Shown here one piece after another: positions 26,471 to 36,789 of a stretch of DNA of 64,000 nt. Source of the DNA: Vanilla planifolia (lineage: Eukaryota; Streptophyta; Magnoliopsida; Asparagales; Orchidaceae); contig CM043874.1 in the NCBI GenBank assembly GCA_023846275.1, positions 28,121,630-28,185,629 on the forward strand. Direction: 5' to 3'. How positions within the stretch are numbered: the first letter of the stretch is position 1; each line of letters starts with the position of its first letter. The notes beneath the pieces were generated by a model, which worked only from the letters and a program-made list of their open reading frames with translations, made no database searches and was not told the origin of the DNA. The translations under genes and the position numbers were made by a program.

Positions 26471-29428
26471 TGTTACACCCCAGTTTTTTTTTTAAAGAAA
26501 TTTTTTTTTTTTTTTTACATATAGACAGCTCAGATCGTCCCATACCAATCTGAGTAGCCTACGAAAAACATAGGATATAACACATCATTACACACCTACT
26601 TTCCTTAACTATGTGGATCCCATCTCCCGGGCACACCGTCAAATCAGGTTCATGACTCCTGAATTAACTGATGAACTCGCGCAATGTTACTCCTACTAGA
26701 CCCAATACTCCTAACCCATACCGGTAGGAGAACCGATCTAATAGAAGTCTGAACCCCCAAGGTTAAGTTCCATAATCATGTAATGACCTCACCATCAACA
26801 AAAAATATATAACATCCACCGATATGAAATGGCGCTCCACACACCATACCGTCAAGATAGAAAATAAGATAGTGTATAAAAATGTAACTCATATGAAAAA
26901 TCACAGTCCATCAATACCACATCATCCATACGTGTACATGAGTCAGAATCACCCTCACATAATACAAGACATAAGAATAATAGTCTCACTGAATACATCC
27001 AACAGCAACAATCAACTAACCAGAATGTCTCAGAAAATCACAGATCAGATCTCCTCCACTAGCCTACTGATCACGATCCCACCTAAAGCTGGGTGGCGTC
27101 AAGTCTGCCGAGCCACTGGAAAAATATGGATAATAAAAGAATGAGCTACGCCCAGTAGGAAAGACAGCTAGTAAAAAAAAACTCTCATGCAAGAGAAGGA
27201 TAATAGCAAAAGTATAGAAATACAGCAATAACAATGTAGGGTGGAAAGGCACTCTCAGTCCCAGACTCTGACCAACCACAGTCACCCCCAGTCACACCAG
27301 AGTAGCTCTCCTCTGTGCTCCCAGGCAGCATGCCAGCGGGACACGCTCATCTCTGCGCACGCATCACAACGCCTAGCACCCGACACTGCAGCGTCTCTCG
27401 TCAATCAATCTTCTGGAGACTATAGATAGAACCAGTCACATAGATCTCTAGCCAACGTGAGACACCCCTGCCACCCTCAGGTACGCAGGCCTACACACTT
27501 GGCTAGCCACGGCGAGTCACCCCTGCCACTGCCACTCTCAGGCGCGTAGGCCTACACTCATGGACCAGAAGAGATCGACTCAGCCACCGTTCCAAGAAGT
27601 CATCTCCCAACAATTTCCATAGAAGCCACGCCCCTACAGTCATTGCCAAGCTCTAACTCCAAGATTCGACAACATGTGTCCAAATACAACAAGGCGCATA
27701 CCAGTCCACATGTATACTGTGGAAGCTAAGTCTGTACCGCACAGTTACCTACCACAACTACCCTAAAACATCATATAGGGCCTATAGTATTCCGGTCCAA
27801 TATGCCAATCCATGAAATATGCCAACACCGAGTAAACTGACTCAATCCATGTCATTGCCATCCAAGCAACACAAACTGTACCAAAATTCTGACTATTCTG
27901 GTAGCACCCAAGTGTCACACTTCCTTCCAACTAATCCAGCTACACTGAATTTATGGGTAATTTCCAACAGTCAATTTTAACTTGGCTACGTGATTTCTAA
28001 AAATCACCTTTTTCTCAATTCAGGAGATTTTTAAATTCAAAAAAATCAATTTCCGCCATTTATCCATTTTCCGAAATTCGGAATAAATTTTCGAATAAAA
28101 TTTAAATTCCACATATATCCTTTTTCCGAAAATTCGGATTAATTTCCGAATTAAAATTTCCTCCGCGCCGTTCGTCCGCGCCGAATCCCGCTGAACCGGT
28201 TTTCGCTGCCGGTTCGGAACCCTCGCGCTGAACCGCGACACCGCCGAACCAATTACCTTAATAATCCGTTAATCGGTCGATGCTTAATTAATTATAATTA
28301 CTAATAAATATTATATAAATACCATTAATTACTTAAATAAATTCGTAATTAATCTACACCCTTCTCCTTCCTCGGTCCGACGCTCGCGAACCCTAACCGA
28401 CGCAATCGCCGACCAATCCAATCCTTCCGTCGATTTCCGGCGAACGCGAACAAGGAGAAACAAAATCCGATGTTCATACTATCCTAATGTTTCAATAATG
28501 CCACTAATTTCTAAGGTTCATTCAAAATTTCCGCCGAAGGAGTTCGCCCGTAAGCCATTGCCGTATGCGAGATTTAAGATTAATCCAACAATTAATTAAC
28601 TAAATCAACGGCAACACTGATAATACAAATCCCTAACATATTCCTGAGCATTAACTAAATTTTTCGACAAATTGGGAAATTTTCCAGAAAATCCAAAATT
28701 TGTAAAAGACGCAGATTAGCATTCAACTAAGTCCGATTTTTCATCCACATGCTTGTGTTCATTAAGCAAAATATTCCATGCTTTTAATTTCTACTAAATA
28801 ACTAATTTAATCTGAATTTCCTACCTTGCTCGCCGGCGACGGTGAAGCTCGCACGCGATCAACCGCAGCTCCTCGCCGAACGAAACCGGTACCAAAATAT
28901 TCGCCTCTGTCCCGCGAACCTCCGGTTACCAAAAGCCCATTAGAAGGCTGCCGGAAAGTACCGCCATTCGCCGCGAACACCTCGCCTCTAGCCGTCGTTC
29001 GAAACCCTAACAGTCGAACAGTTTAGGTTAAGTACCCTGCTTAAACCGGTAATAACCCGTTAAGACCCATTAAGCGCCGGTTGGCCTTCCAAAAGCGCCG
29101 CTTAACACCCGATCAGCCGGTTAATCTCCATCGCTGATCTCGCCCGTCTGATCCGCTTATCCGCGGCTTATCTAAACGCACGCGCAAACGCACCTCGGTG
29201 AACCGCCCCGCCTTCACTGAACCGCTCCGGTCCGGTTCACGAGCGTAAAAAAAAAACCAAATTCCGGTTTTAAAAAAAATCTCGGTGCTCCGAAAAATCC
29301 CCAGAAAATTTCAGAAATTCCAATAGCCTCCAATTAAGCTCCTGGCTCATCCTACTGTCGATCTGAAATCATCCAAGCCACAATTGAATTATTGAAGATT
29401 AAACATATAATTTTTACCGGGTATAACA
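26471..29428. mobile_element. Solo LTR of a Ty3/gypsy-type element (fossil)
   Basis: A 2958-bp segment begins TGTTACACCC and ends GGGTATAACA, a near-perfect terminal inverted repeat with canonical TG...CA ends, and is flanked by TAAAT on both sides. It carries no gag or pol, as expected of a solo LTR left by recombination between two LTRs. The length and the TGTTACACC-type end resemble the E2 LTR, so a related large-LTR gypsy family is likely. It is much richer in G+C and CpG (for example 28140-28260 and 28820-29260) than its surroundings, and the exact TSD suggests it is the youngest insertion here. ORFs within it, such as 28020-28241 and 28826-29026, are not credible genes. Confidence 0.88.
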
Positions 29429-29433
29429 TAAAT
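29429..29433. repeat. Target-site duplication, right copy (TAAAT)
   Basis: Directly follows the terminal CA of the solo LTR and equals the left copy. Confidence 0.88.
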
Positions 29434-29691
29434 GACTAATTAGTTTGATTGAATTGGATTTATAAACTAGGCATGATCAAATAAAAAAAGGAAAAAGAAG
29501 AATCGGTATATGTAGACCCCCTCGAAAGGGCATTGAATAAGGGAATCTTAAATTACATAGATTATCGGATGTGTTTAAAATGAGATGAAGTGCTCAAATT
29601 TTCATTTTCTTCTCCAAACCAGTGGATTATATTAAAGTCCTCATTACTTGAATTGGTATCAACTTCAAAAAAGGCTATTTCATAATGTTAG
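29434..29691. other. Probable plastid-derived spacer, not assigned
   Basis: Continuous with the atpI 3' fragment and similar in texture to plastid spacer DNA, but I recognise no gene in it. Confidence 0.35.
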
Positions 29692-29763
29692 TCAATGATG
29701 TCCATTTATAGATTCACCTATATAAGCTATAGCCAAAGTTGCAAAAATAAGAGCTTGAATACC
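29692..29763 (-). pseudogene. atpI: Plastid atpI 3'-end fragment
   Basis: The - strand reads [18 protein letters not shown] and then a short tail ending GHH and a stop, matching the last 23 residues of the plastid ATP synthase subunit a (IV). Upstream of this the similarity stops abruptly, so only the 3' end was captured. In plastid genomes atpI lies far from psbL, yet here they are about 100 bp apart, which marks a rearranged insert. Confidence 0.8.
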
Positions 29764-29867
29764 TCTCCTTTTCATCAAGTAGTCATGATAAAGACAAAAA
29801 CAATCATGGATAATTAGGAGAATAATTTCCTTTCAAATGGGATAAAAGCATTTAATATTTCTTCTTC

Positions 29868-29984
29868 TTAATTGAAGAAACAATTGGAAAATAAAATAAC
29901 AAGTACAAATATGAGTAATAAACCTCAATATAGATTGGTATGATTCAATTCCACATTTTTTTCATTCAAGTTTGATTATGTCAT
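29868..29984 (-). pseudogene. psbL: Plastid psbL pseudogene (photosystem II)
   Basis: 117 nt, exactly the native length of 38 codons plus stop, with the order ELN, LLLIFVL and LFSN preserved. Codon 3 (normally CAA) is TAA and a Trp codon is also a stop, both explained by C-to-T or G-to-A change. It cannot encode PsbL. Confidence 0.9.
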
Positions 29985-30006
29985 AGCTCTATAATTATAA
30001 TTAGGT

Positions 30007-30124
30007 TTATTGTTAGATGAACTACATTGGTGATATTGACCTTAAAAAAAATAGAAGGTACAACCAGCTTGTGAATAGCCAACCATCACACTATAAAAAT
30101 TGGATAAGTTTGTTCTATGGTCAT
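30007..30124 (-). pseudogene. psbF: Plastid psbF pseudogene (cytochrome b559 beta)
   Basis: Matches psbF from its start (MTIEQTYPIF) through VMVGYSQ-like sequence to the end of the gene. At 118 nt against the native 120 it has an indel. It lies between psbL and psbE as in the plastid psbEFLJ operon. Confidence 0.88.
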
Positions 30125-30134
30125 TGAGAATCTC

Positions 30135-30402
30135 CTAAAAAGATTTACTAAATTCATTAAGTTGTTCTAAAAAATCAAAACAACCAATTATTAAGGGAAT
30201 CCCTAGTCTGCTTTTTGTAAAATACTAATTGGACAAAAGATTTTCAAAAACATCATAAGCTAAACTTGTGCTAACAAATAGCAAATCCGCAATGAATAAG
30301 GAAGGTATAGTAATGCTATGAATGACCTAGTGTCAAATACTAGTAATAATATCAGCAAAAGAATGTTCTCTTATGCCTCTAGGCTTGTTGTGCTCCACAA
30401 AT
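30135..30402 (-). pseudogene. psbE: Plastid psbE pseudogene (cytochrome b559 alpha)
   Basis: The - strand matches psbE, including HSFADIITS, a [10 protein letters not shown]-like membrane segment and LAYDVF. The beginning is disturbed by extra bases and there are internal stops. The order psbE-psbF-psbL is native. Confidence 0.88.
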
Positions 30403-30944
30403 TCCTGTACATTCAAAAAAAAAAAAAAAGAGGGAAGGGAGGTCCCATGAAAGATGAAGTCATTACATAATTACTTATATTCATCCTTGTGAGATCGTCC
30501 TTTTTGTACCAAAGGCATACTTAGGGTAGATCAAATCAATATAGCTATCTTTCTTCTAACGCAACAATATAGTTTCAATTAGTATCAAAAGAAAATGTTA
30601 TATCTTCTATTATTCTAAATACTAAATAGATCAAAGAGGTAAATAGATAAATAGAAAAGATAAATAAAAATTAAATAAAAATTTCTCTTTGAAGTTTTTT
30701 TTCTAAATGAAAATTTTATGCATATTTATTTACTTGCTTTATTACTTTACTCTTTCCATTTCGATTTTAATAATTGTAATAAAAATTTTATTTTTTCATT
30801 TCATTCTTATAATTCATTCTTAATGAATTTATATTTGGAATAATTCTAAGATCTTAATTCGAAATATCCTAAAAAAAAACTTAAAAATATTATAGAATAT
30901 ATTCTTATTCTAAAGTAAAAGAACATATCTAATTTAACCCTTTT
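30403..30944. other. Plastid psbE-petL spacer
   Basis: It lies between psbE and petL in the native arrangement and is interrupted by a poly(A) run at about 30415-30430. No gene is seen. Confidence 0.5.
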
Positions 30945-31040
30945 ATGCCCATTCTAACTAGTTATTTTGATTTTCTACTAGGTGCTTCAACTATAACCAT
31001 ATCTCTTTTTATTGGGTTGAACAAGATATAACTTATTTAA
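30945..31040 (+). pseudogene. petL: Plastid petL pseudogene (cytochrome b6f)
   Basis: 96 nt, the native length, reading MPILTSYFDFLLG and SLFIGLNKI. A stop replaces an Arg codon three codons before the end, so it is nearly open. It is on the opposite strand to psbE, as in plastid genomes. Confidence 0.9.
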
Positions 31041-31218
31041 AATGAATAAAATTACATAAATAATTTACAAAAATCAAGGCCTCTTGAATATTTTATTTTG
31101 AGAACTATATGGTTCCTTTCCACATAAATTGAAAATTCCTAATTATTGAGATTCATGGATAATTCATATTAAGATTGAGGAAAACATCTTACCTATTTTT
31201 AATTATCTAAAATAAAAT

Positions 31219-31320
31219 ATGATTGAAGTTTTTTTATTAGGAATCATCATATGTCTAGTTTCTTTTACTTTAATAAGATTATTTATAAATTCATATTTAC
31301 AATATAGATGGGGTAATTAG
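31219..31320 (+). pseudogene. petG: Plastid petG pseudogene (cytochrome b6f)
   Basis: It reads MIEVFLLGIIICL and SYLQYRWGN then a stop. Native PetG is 37 residues and ends RRGDQLDL or similar; this frame is open for 33 codons with several substitutions and a changed C-terminus. Confidence 0.88.
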
Positions 31321-31441
31321 TTAGATCTTTGATTAACATTTCTTATAAGGAGGTCCAATTCAAGTTGAATTATACTTTATTTAGTTCATTATTTTATATT
31401 ATAATTGTAATTATAATCGTGACATAAAATAAATGGAATCA

Positions 31442-31512
31442 CACTCATAGGAATTGAACCTATGGCATTGGATTTTGAAGACTTGTGTTCTATCGAGCTG
31501 AACTAATTGCAC
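31442..31512 (-). pseudogene. trnW-CCA: Plastid trnW-CCA pseudogene
   Basis: Aligns along its full length with plastid tRNA-Trp but is 71 instead of 74 nt. The anticodon reads TCA rather than CCA, a C-to-T change, and the acceptor pairing is damaged. Confidence 0.85.
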
Positions 31513-31688
31513 TTTAGTATATACTATATTCTTATATCTCATCACATTATATACGATTTGTAAAGAAAGTATTTTTTACCCCCAAGGGATATTGCGTACA
31601 CATAGAAAAACATAATATTACGTCAAATTTTCATTGTACCAATTTTATTCAACAAATCTTTTGTAATTGTGCATGGGAAAAAAATTGG

Positions 31689-31762
31689 TAGGGATGATAG
31701 GATTTGAACCTGCGACATTTTATACCCAAAACAAATGCGTTACCAAGCTGCGGTACATCCCT
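31689..31762 (-). pseudogene. trnP-UGG: Plastid trnP-UGG copy
   Basis: 74 nt, native length, with the TGG anticodon and most of the T-arm kept. A few substitutions fall in the stems. It is the best-preserved RNA gene of the insert but is unlikely to be used as a nuclear tRNA. Confidence 0.85.
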
Positions 31763-32059
31763 TTTCAAAATTGTGGTAATGTTTTATTGTACAAAATCTA
31801 TATCTTGTTTTCCATATCCTTTTTTATTTTTTAGGGTGTATATCATATGTGGGGACATTTTATATGCTCATTGTAGGTAGTAATTACTAATTCAAATTTT
31901 GTTTTATATAAAGACAAATTGTCTTGAACTATAAGATTGGGTTATCTATGATCTTTATTAAAAAAATATCAAACTAAGACTATATTTCTTACAATTACAA
32001 TAAAAATAAAGAAATGAACATAAAAAAGATTAAACAAAAAAGAATAACTAGGATGTTCA

Positions 32060-32192
32060 GTGCAGGATATAAAGGCACATCTCTTCATGGCACCTGTGCT
32101 AACCCTTTTATGTTTTGGTTTTTTAGCTGGTTTTTTGATAGAAATTTATCAGTTATTTTCAGAAGCTTTGTAATCCCATTTTTTCATTCTAA
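32060..32192 (+). pseudogene. psaJ: Plastid psaJ pseudogene (photosystem I)
   Basis: From a GTG in place of ATG it reads [17 protein letters not shown], then [11 protein letters not shown], matching PsaJ. A stop appears before the final PFFSF block, which is still visible at the DNA level. It follows trnP as in plastid genomes. Confidence 0.85.
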
Positions 32193-33180
32193 TTGAATTC
32201 ATTTATATTTGATAGATAAAGAAATTCATCATTTTTTAGATCTATTTTTTTATAAAACATTGCTCTCATTTTGCTCATTTTTCTTTACTTATTTTTAGAG
32301 AGAAAAAATGTATTGAACCTTAGTAACAATATAATAAATCTATAATAAAATTGGAAAAAAAAGAAATATAAATATAAAATACTAAAATTAAGATAGTTTT
32401 AGTTAGAAAAAATTGTACTACTTAATTTTTATTATAATTCTTCATTTTTTTTGTTAATGATTATGATCACATTTTTTTATAGTTCTAATATTTTTAGAAA
32501 TTTCATTTCTAGATTTCTCACTTGACCTATGATATGAATTGTGTAGATGTATGATCGAATCCGTCATGTTAGAATTGACTACAACCAATATGTCATCACA
32601 GCCAACCATCAATCATCTTATATAATATATGATAATGATGGTTCACTTGAGGAGAATCTTTTATATGATCAAATTAGAAGAAAATATCATGTATCAATAT
32701 GCTCTATAAGATCCCTATGACAAGTGATGTGACATGATGCAATGTTTAATCTATTTATTTTTGTTGTTTTTTCTTTCCTTTTGAATTTCTCATTTAGATA
32801 ATTTAAAATTTTATTTTATTTAATTAAATAATAAAAAATAATAAAAAATAATAAAAATAAAAATTATAAATTATAATAAAACAATATAGAAAATACTTGC
32901 CCAATGTTCCACCAATAGAAAATCCTAGTTTCTAAACCTTACTTAAGTGACAGAGAAACCAATCAGAATCAAAAGAATATAGACACAAGACATGAGAGAA
33001 AAGTTGATGCATTCTTTTTTTTTCATTTAAAAAAGTATCAATCAATCTTTTACCAGTCATTGCAAATGGATCACAGATTAGTAATTTATTATGTGGGATT
33101 ATAGTCTTAATGACAAGAAATTGCTTTATGTTAAGTTAAAATAAAATAAAAATAGTTATGACTCACTTAGGTAGAGCTAC
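32193..33180. other. AT-rich spacer after psaJ, no rpl33 recognised
   Basis: In plastid genomes rpl33 and rps18 follow psaJ, but I cannot find either. The stretch 32530-32720 is less AT-rich and open on the + strand, but I could not assign it. The plastid block may end near 32200-32500. Confidence 0.4.
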
Positions 33181-33203
33181 TTGTTTATACGTCTCGCATG
33201 ATC

Positions 33204-33401
33204 TCATGTGCTTGGGAGTAGGGTCGCAGGCGTCGGGAGGGTGAAGGCCAACCTTTCCAGCGTCGGGTGTCGAGTTTCCGCGTTCTTCAAAGCGTGGCTA
33301 GTGTAGTAGACGGGAAGCGACTTCCCGCCTGCTTCCCAGATCAAGACCGAACTGACTACATCTAAAGTAGCTGCTAGGTCAAGGTACAATGGCTCTGTCA
33401 C
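33204..33401 (-). mobile_element. Ty3/gypsy RNase H fragment (fossil)
   Basis: The - strand encodes a short piece of a gypsy-type RNase H, with LPVYYTSHALKNAETRHP as the recognisable block. No other part of an element is attached. It may be a nuclear relic or may have arrived inside a piece of mitochondrial DNA, since plant mitochondrial genomes often hold such fragments. Confidence 0.65.
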
Positions 33402-33990
33402 TAATGCTAGTCGTCTTGCTGCTCTACTCGAAGGCTCTCACCTTGGACATTCTGGTTCGGCGAAGTCGATTTCCAAAACAAGAATCGGAATTAGAAGAAG
33501 AAGAAGGCATGAAATACAATCCTCAAAATATAGTATTCCTCTTTTTTTTTACTACTCAAGATTTCAAGACATTTCGAAATCGAGAAATCTCTATGCGTTA
33601 GGATTGTAAATCCTGTATGTTATATATCCATATGATCAAGTCCTTGGATTTCAAGTCTTGGACATTCTGTTTTACATACGTCTCAGGTATCATTTCCAAT
33701 ACATCCGTGGGGTAGGCTCAAGGATTTCCTAACTCAACAACAAAGAAGCAAGGGCAAGCGGCTCACTTGCTTCTCAAATGCTCGGTTGCACGAAAGAAGT
33801 GGAATTGTCGAAGTCTTGACTTGTTTTGATTTGTGTTTGTAGGAAGTTTATGTGGTGTATTATCCCTGGGTTTCATGCTTTCTGCATTATTTCTTTTTCT
33901 GGTTCTGACCCGCACAAGTTTTCATACTAAGGCTCAACCCAATCAAGTTTGTAGCATCTACCAATTTTATCATATCTCTCCTCTTACTTT
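33402..33990. other. Better-preserved segment, possibly mitochondrial DNA
   Basis: Base composition is more balanced than in the flanking plastid blocks and the sequence lacks their decayed look. The + strand ORF from 33833 has a hydrophobic segment (LGFMLSALFLFLVLT), but I cannot match it to any organelle gene. It sits between two plastid-derived blocks. Confidence 0.3.
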
Positions 33991-34030
33991 GAGACAAGCA
34001 TCTCGTTGTATATATATATCATCAAAATTA

Positions 34031-34031
<1 letters not shown>

Positions 34032-34109
<78 letters not shown>
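34032..34109. repeat. (TA)n microsatellite, about 77 bp
   Basis: Uninterrupted alternating T and A. The open frames across it are only repeat translation. Confidence 0.97.
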
Positions 34110-34113
<4 letters not shown>

Positions 34114-34556
34114 CATATTATAGACCATAATACACCACAAATTTATGCATTTCCTCTCATTTATTTTGATGATATTATTGGAAATAGTGGAACAATCAAT
34201 ATTCATGCTTTATCTTCTTTTGTATTAAATTTTGATCGATTTTAGTCATCTATTTTTATCATTCGAATAAATCCAAAGAATTTGATTTTGTTTCATTTTG
34301 AACTTTTTTCTTTTTTGTTTAGTTATATTCTAAGATATAAAATATATGGTTTTAGTATCTTAATTTAAAAATTATTCTTAGCATATTCTTAGTCAAAGAT
34401 TTGATATTTTAGTTAGAAACTAAAAAGGAAACTATTTAGATCTAATATTTTGATTTATATAAAGAAAGTAGATAAATTATTTATTTCAATTTCAATCAAA
34501 TTTTTTCATATCCGTTCCTGCATTCCTTATTTCCATACATTATTGCTCTTATCATC
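34110..34556. other. Probable plastid trnT-trnL spacer
   Basis: It lies upstream of trnT-UGU in the orientation where plastid genomes have the trnT-trnL spacer. No tRNA or ORF is recognisable. Confidence 0.4.
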
Positions 34557-34629
34557 GCACACTCAACTCAGAGGTTAGAGTATCATATTTCTATTGCGAT
34601 GGTCAACGATTTGATTCTGATAGTTAGCT
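34557..34629 (+). pseudogene. trnT-UGU: Plastid trnT-UGU pseudogene
   Basis: 73 nt aligned to plastid tRNA-Thr(UGU), with CTCAGAGGTTAGAG intact. The anticodon triplet reads TCT in place of TGT, and several C-to-T or G-to-A changes hit the acceptor and T stems. Confidence 0.82.
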
Positions 34630-35069
34630 TTTTTCCTTTCCATGATTGAAAATCTCTCATCTCTTCCTTTACTTGCTCTCTCTAAGGTTAATTACGTCAT
34701 GATAACTCGTAGTTATATCTATGATTATGAATGAAGAAAGTTGACTAGAATGCTAAAATCTCTACATCAGCGATTAGAAATAGTAGCCTTTACTTGAACT
34801 TCCTATCCTATACAAATACTAACGAATACTATACAAATATTATATATAAATATTATATACAAATACAAATTACAAATAAATTTTTTTTAATATCTAAAAA
34901 CATAAAAATAGAGACAACAAATACAAATATTCATAAAATATATTTCATTCTATTTTGTACTACTCCAATAGATTGAGTTTTGCATTTTTGATACTTTCCA
35001 CTCTAGCTCATAATTCAGATTGAATTCCATTTTTTTTGAAATGAAATTCAATAAGAAGGAGAAACTTTT
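34630..35069. other. Plastid trnT-rps4 spacer, expanded by short AT repeats
   Basis: It lies between trnT and rps4 as in plastid genomes. It includes imperfect ATACAAATATTATA-type repeats near 34810-34930, and no gene is visible. Confidence 0.5.
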
Positions 35070-35660
35070 ATAGGTCTCGTTATCGAGGACCTCGTCTTAA
35101 ACAAAATGTTGTATGGGGCTTTACCGACTCACTAGTAAAAGACCCAGATCTAGAAGGGATCTTAAAACTCAGTTGCGAAATTGAAGAAGATTGCAATATC
35201 ATATTCGTTTACAACAAAAAAAAATTGCATTTTTTTATGATTTGATAGAACAACAATTATTGGAATATGTGTATATTACCACAAGAGCAAAAAGGCCAAC
35301 ATGTCAGGTTTTACTACAACTACTTGAGATGCATTTGGATAACATCCTTTTTCAATTAGGAATGGCATTGACGATTCCTTGAGCCAGACAATTAGTTAAC
35401 CAAAGACACATTTAGTTAATGGTCATATTGTGGATATACCAAGTTATCATTACAAATCTAGAGACATTATTACAATGAAAGATTGAAAGCTGTGATTCAA
35501 AATTATCTTGTTTCATTCCCCCATAGGGGAGTGCCAAAGTATTTGACCATTGATTCTTTACAACATAAAAGATTTGTCAATCAAATAATACATAGAAAAT
35601 GGATTGGTTTGAAAATAAATGAGTTATTGGGTAATACAATATTATTTCAATCGAAATTAA
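35070..35660 (+). pseudogene. rps4: Plastid rps4 pseudogene (30S ribosomal protein S4)
   Basis: The DNA aligns with almost the whole plastid rps4 from SRYRGPRLK-like sequence to the terminal region. Recognisable blocks include [28 protein letters not shown]-like sequence and [14 protein letters not shown]. It is about 591 against a native ~606 nt, the start codon is ATA, and frameshifts and stops split it. The order and orientation with trnT and trnS are native. Confidence 0.92.
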
Positions 35661-35982
35661 ACTTCATTTGTTTCTAAAAAATACAAAAGCAATGTTCATA
35701 CAATTTTGACTACTTCACTAAAGTAAATTTGAGTACCTTGTCTCATTCATGTATCATAAATAATAGGATTCATTTTCTTTTCTTTTTTCTTCTTTTCAAT
35801 ATTCATTAAAAATATCTTATTTTTATTTGTATTTTACTTTTCATTTTATATATCATAAGAATGTCATTGGGGGTAGAGAATCTCTATTCAATAAGGGCCT
35901 TATCTTAGTTTTAGAATGATCATATCAATTCTAATTTGATCAAATATAAGATATGTCATTAATAATGTTGATGAATGAAAAG

Positions 35983-36056
35983 AAATGAAGAGAGGGGGAT
36001 TCTTGATAAATAAGAGTCCACATAGTAGTTGCCTTGAACCATTTGGTCATCTCTTC
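35983..36056 (-). pseudogene. trnS-GGA: Plastid trnS-GGA pseudogene
   Basis: The complement of agagaggGGATTC through TGGTCATCTCTTC aligns with plastid tRNA-Ser(GGA), shortened by internal deletions. It lies between rps4 and ycf3 on the opposite strand, as in plastid genomes. Confidence 0.75.
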
Positions 36057-36261
36057 TATAGAATCTTATTTTGTACCAAAATGAATAAATAGCGAGTCAT
36101 ACACCTAAATTGTAGTACAGGTATGACCAACTGATGGTTCTATAAGAATTTTTTTTTTCAAATTAGCTTATTTTTATTTTCTTTTGTGCTAATAATTGCT
36201 TTTTTGTGGGATCCTTTTACCCAAACAAAAATTAGAAGAATTATAGAATAAATTGCTAATT

Positions 36262-36386
36262 ATGCCTAACTCTCAAATAAATAGAAAATTTATTGATAAG
36301 ACCTCTTAAATTGTAGCTAATATCTTATTACGAATAATTCCAACAACTTTTAAGAGAAAAAAAGGCATTTGCTTATTACAGAGATG
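36262..36386 (+). pseudogene. ycf3: Plastid ycf3 (pafI) exon 1 fragment
   Basis: It reads MPNSQINRKFIDKTS, then (in DNA) the SIVANILLRIIPTT block and YYRDG, followed by TGCGATTTGATT, the start of the native intron. A stop lies inside the exon. Exons 2 and 3 are absent. Confidence 0.85.
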
Positions 36387-36512
36387 GTGCGATTTGATTT
36401 TTTTTGTTTTCATTTTACTTTTTATTCTTGATCTTGTTTTTTAATCATAATTTTCATTAGAAAAAGAACATATATGAATTGAAAAATAAAACGAATTAGT
36501 GAAAAAAACTTA

Positions 36513-36667
36513 TTGCTCAATTTGGGTTAGACCTTTATGATGTGACTCAAGCATTACTAAATAGAGGTGTAAGGTTGACAAAAGTGCCTAAACAACCACA
36601 ATATTCACTTCTAATTGAAAAACAAATTTTAGTGATTTATGTAGTTATAAATGACATCTATGAAAGG
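36513..36667 (+). pseudogene. atp1: Mitochondrial atp1 fragment (F1 ATPase alpha)
   Basis: The + strand reads [20 protein letters not shown] then [11 protein letters not shown], matching the C-terminal third of plant mitochondrial atp1 ([25 protein letters not shown]). The plastid homologue atpA is quite different here. It directly follows the plastid block, so DNA of both organelles is joined. Confidence 0.82.
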
Positions 36668-36789
36668 AGGTTCTTGCCCTTATTAGCCTTTAAATTAGGT
36701 CATGTTGACACTCTAACTTGGGCGGGATCCCCATGGACAAAAAAAGATTATAGTAAGTTTAATAATAATGATAATAATTGAGTGACATT

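Noticed and set aside
27241-29026. ORFs of 60-106 codons in the GC-rich stretch
   Set aside because: They lie within the solo LTR, where GC-rich sequence makes chance frames longer. No domain is recognised.
32530-32720. Possible rpl33 or rpl2 fragment after psaJ
   Set aside because: The + strand frame is open for a while, but no conserved block of either protein could be aligned with confidence.
34006-34245. Open frames rich in Tyr and Ile on both strands
   Set aside because: They are produced by the (TA)n microsatellite.
31442-36056. tRNA-like genes as functional nuclear tRNAs
   Set aside because: They match plastid trnW, trnP, trnT and trnS with damaged stems or anticodons and lie in plastid gene order, so they are transferred copies.
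36513-36781. Initial reading as plastid atpA
   Set aside because: The residues TQALLNRG and PKQPQY match mitochondrial atp1; plastid atpA has a different sequence in this region.
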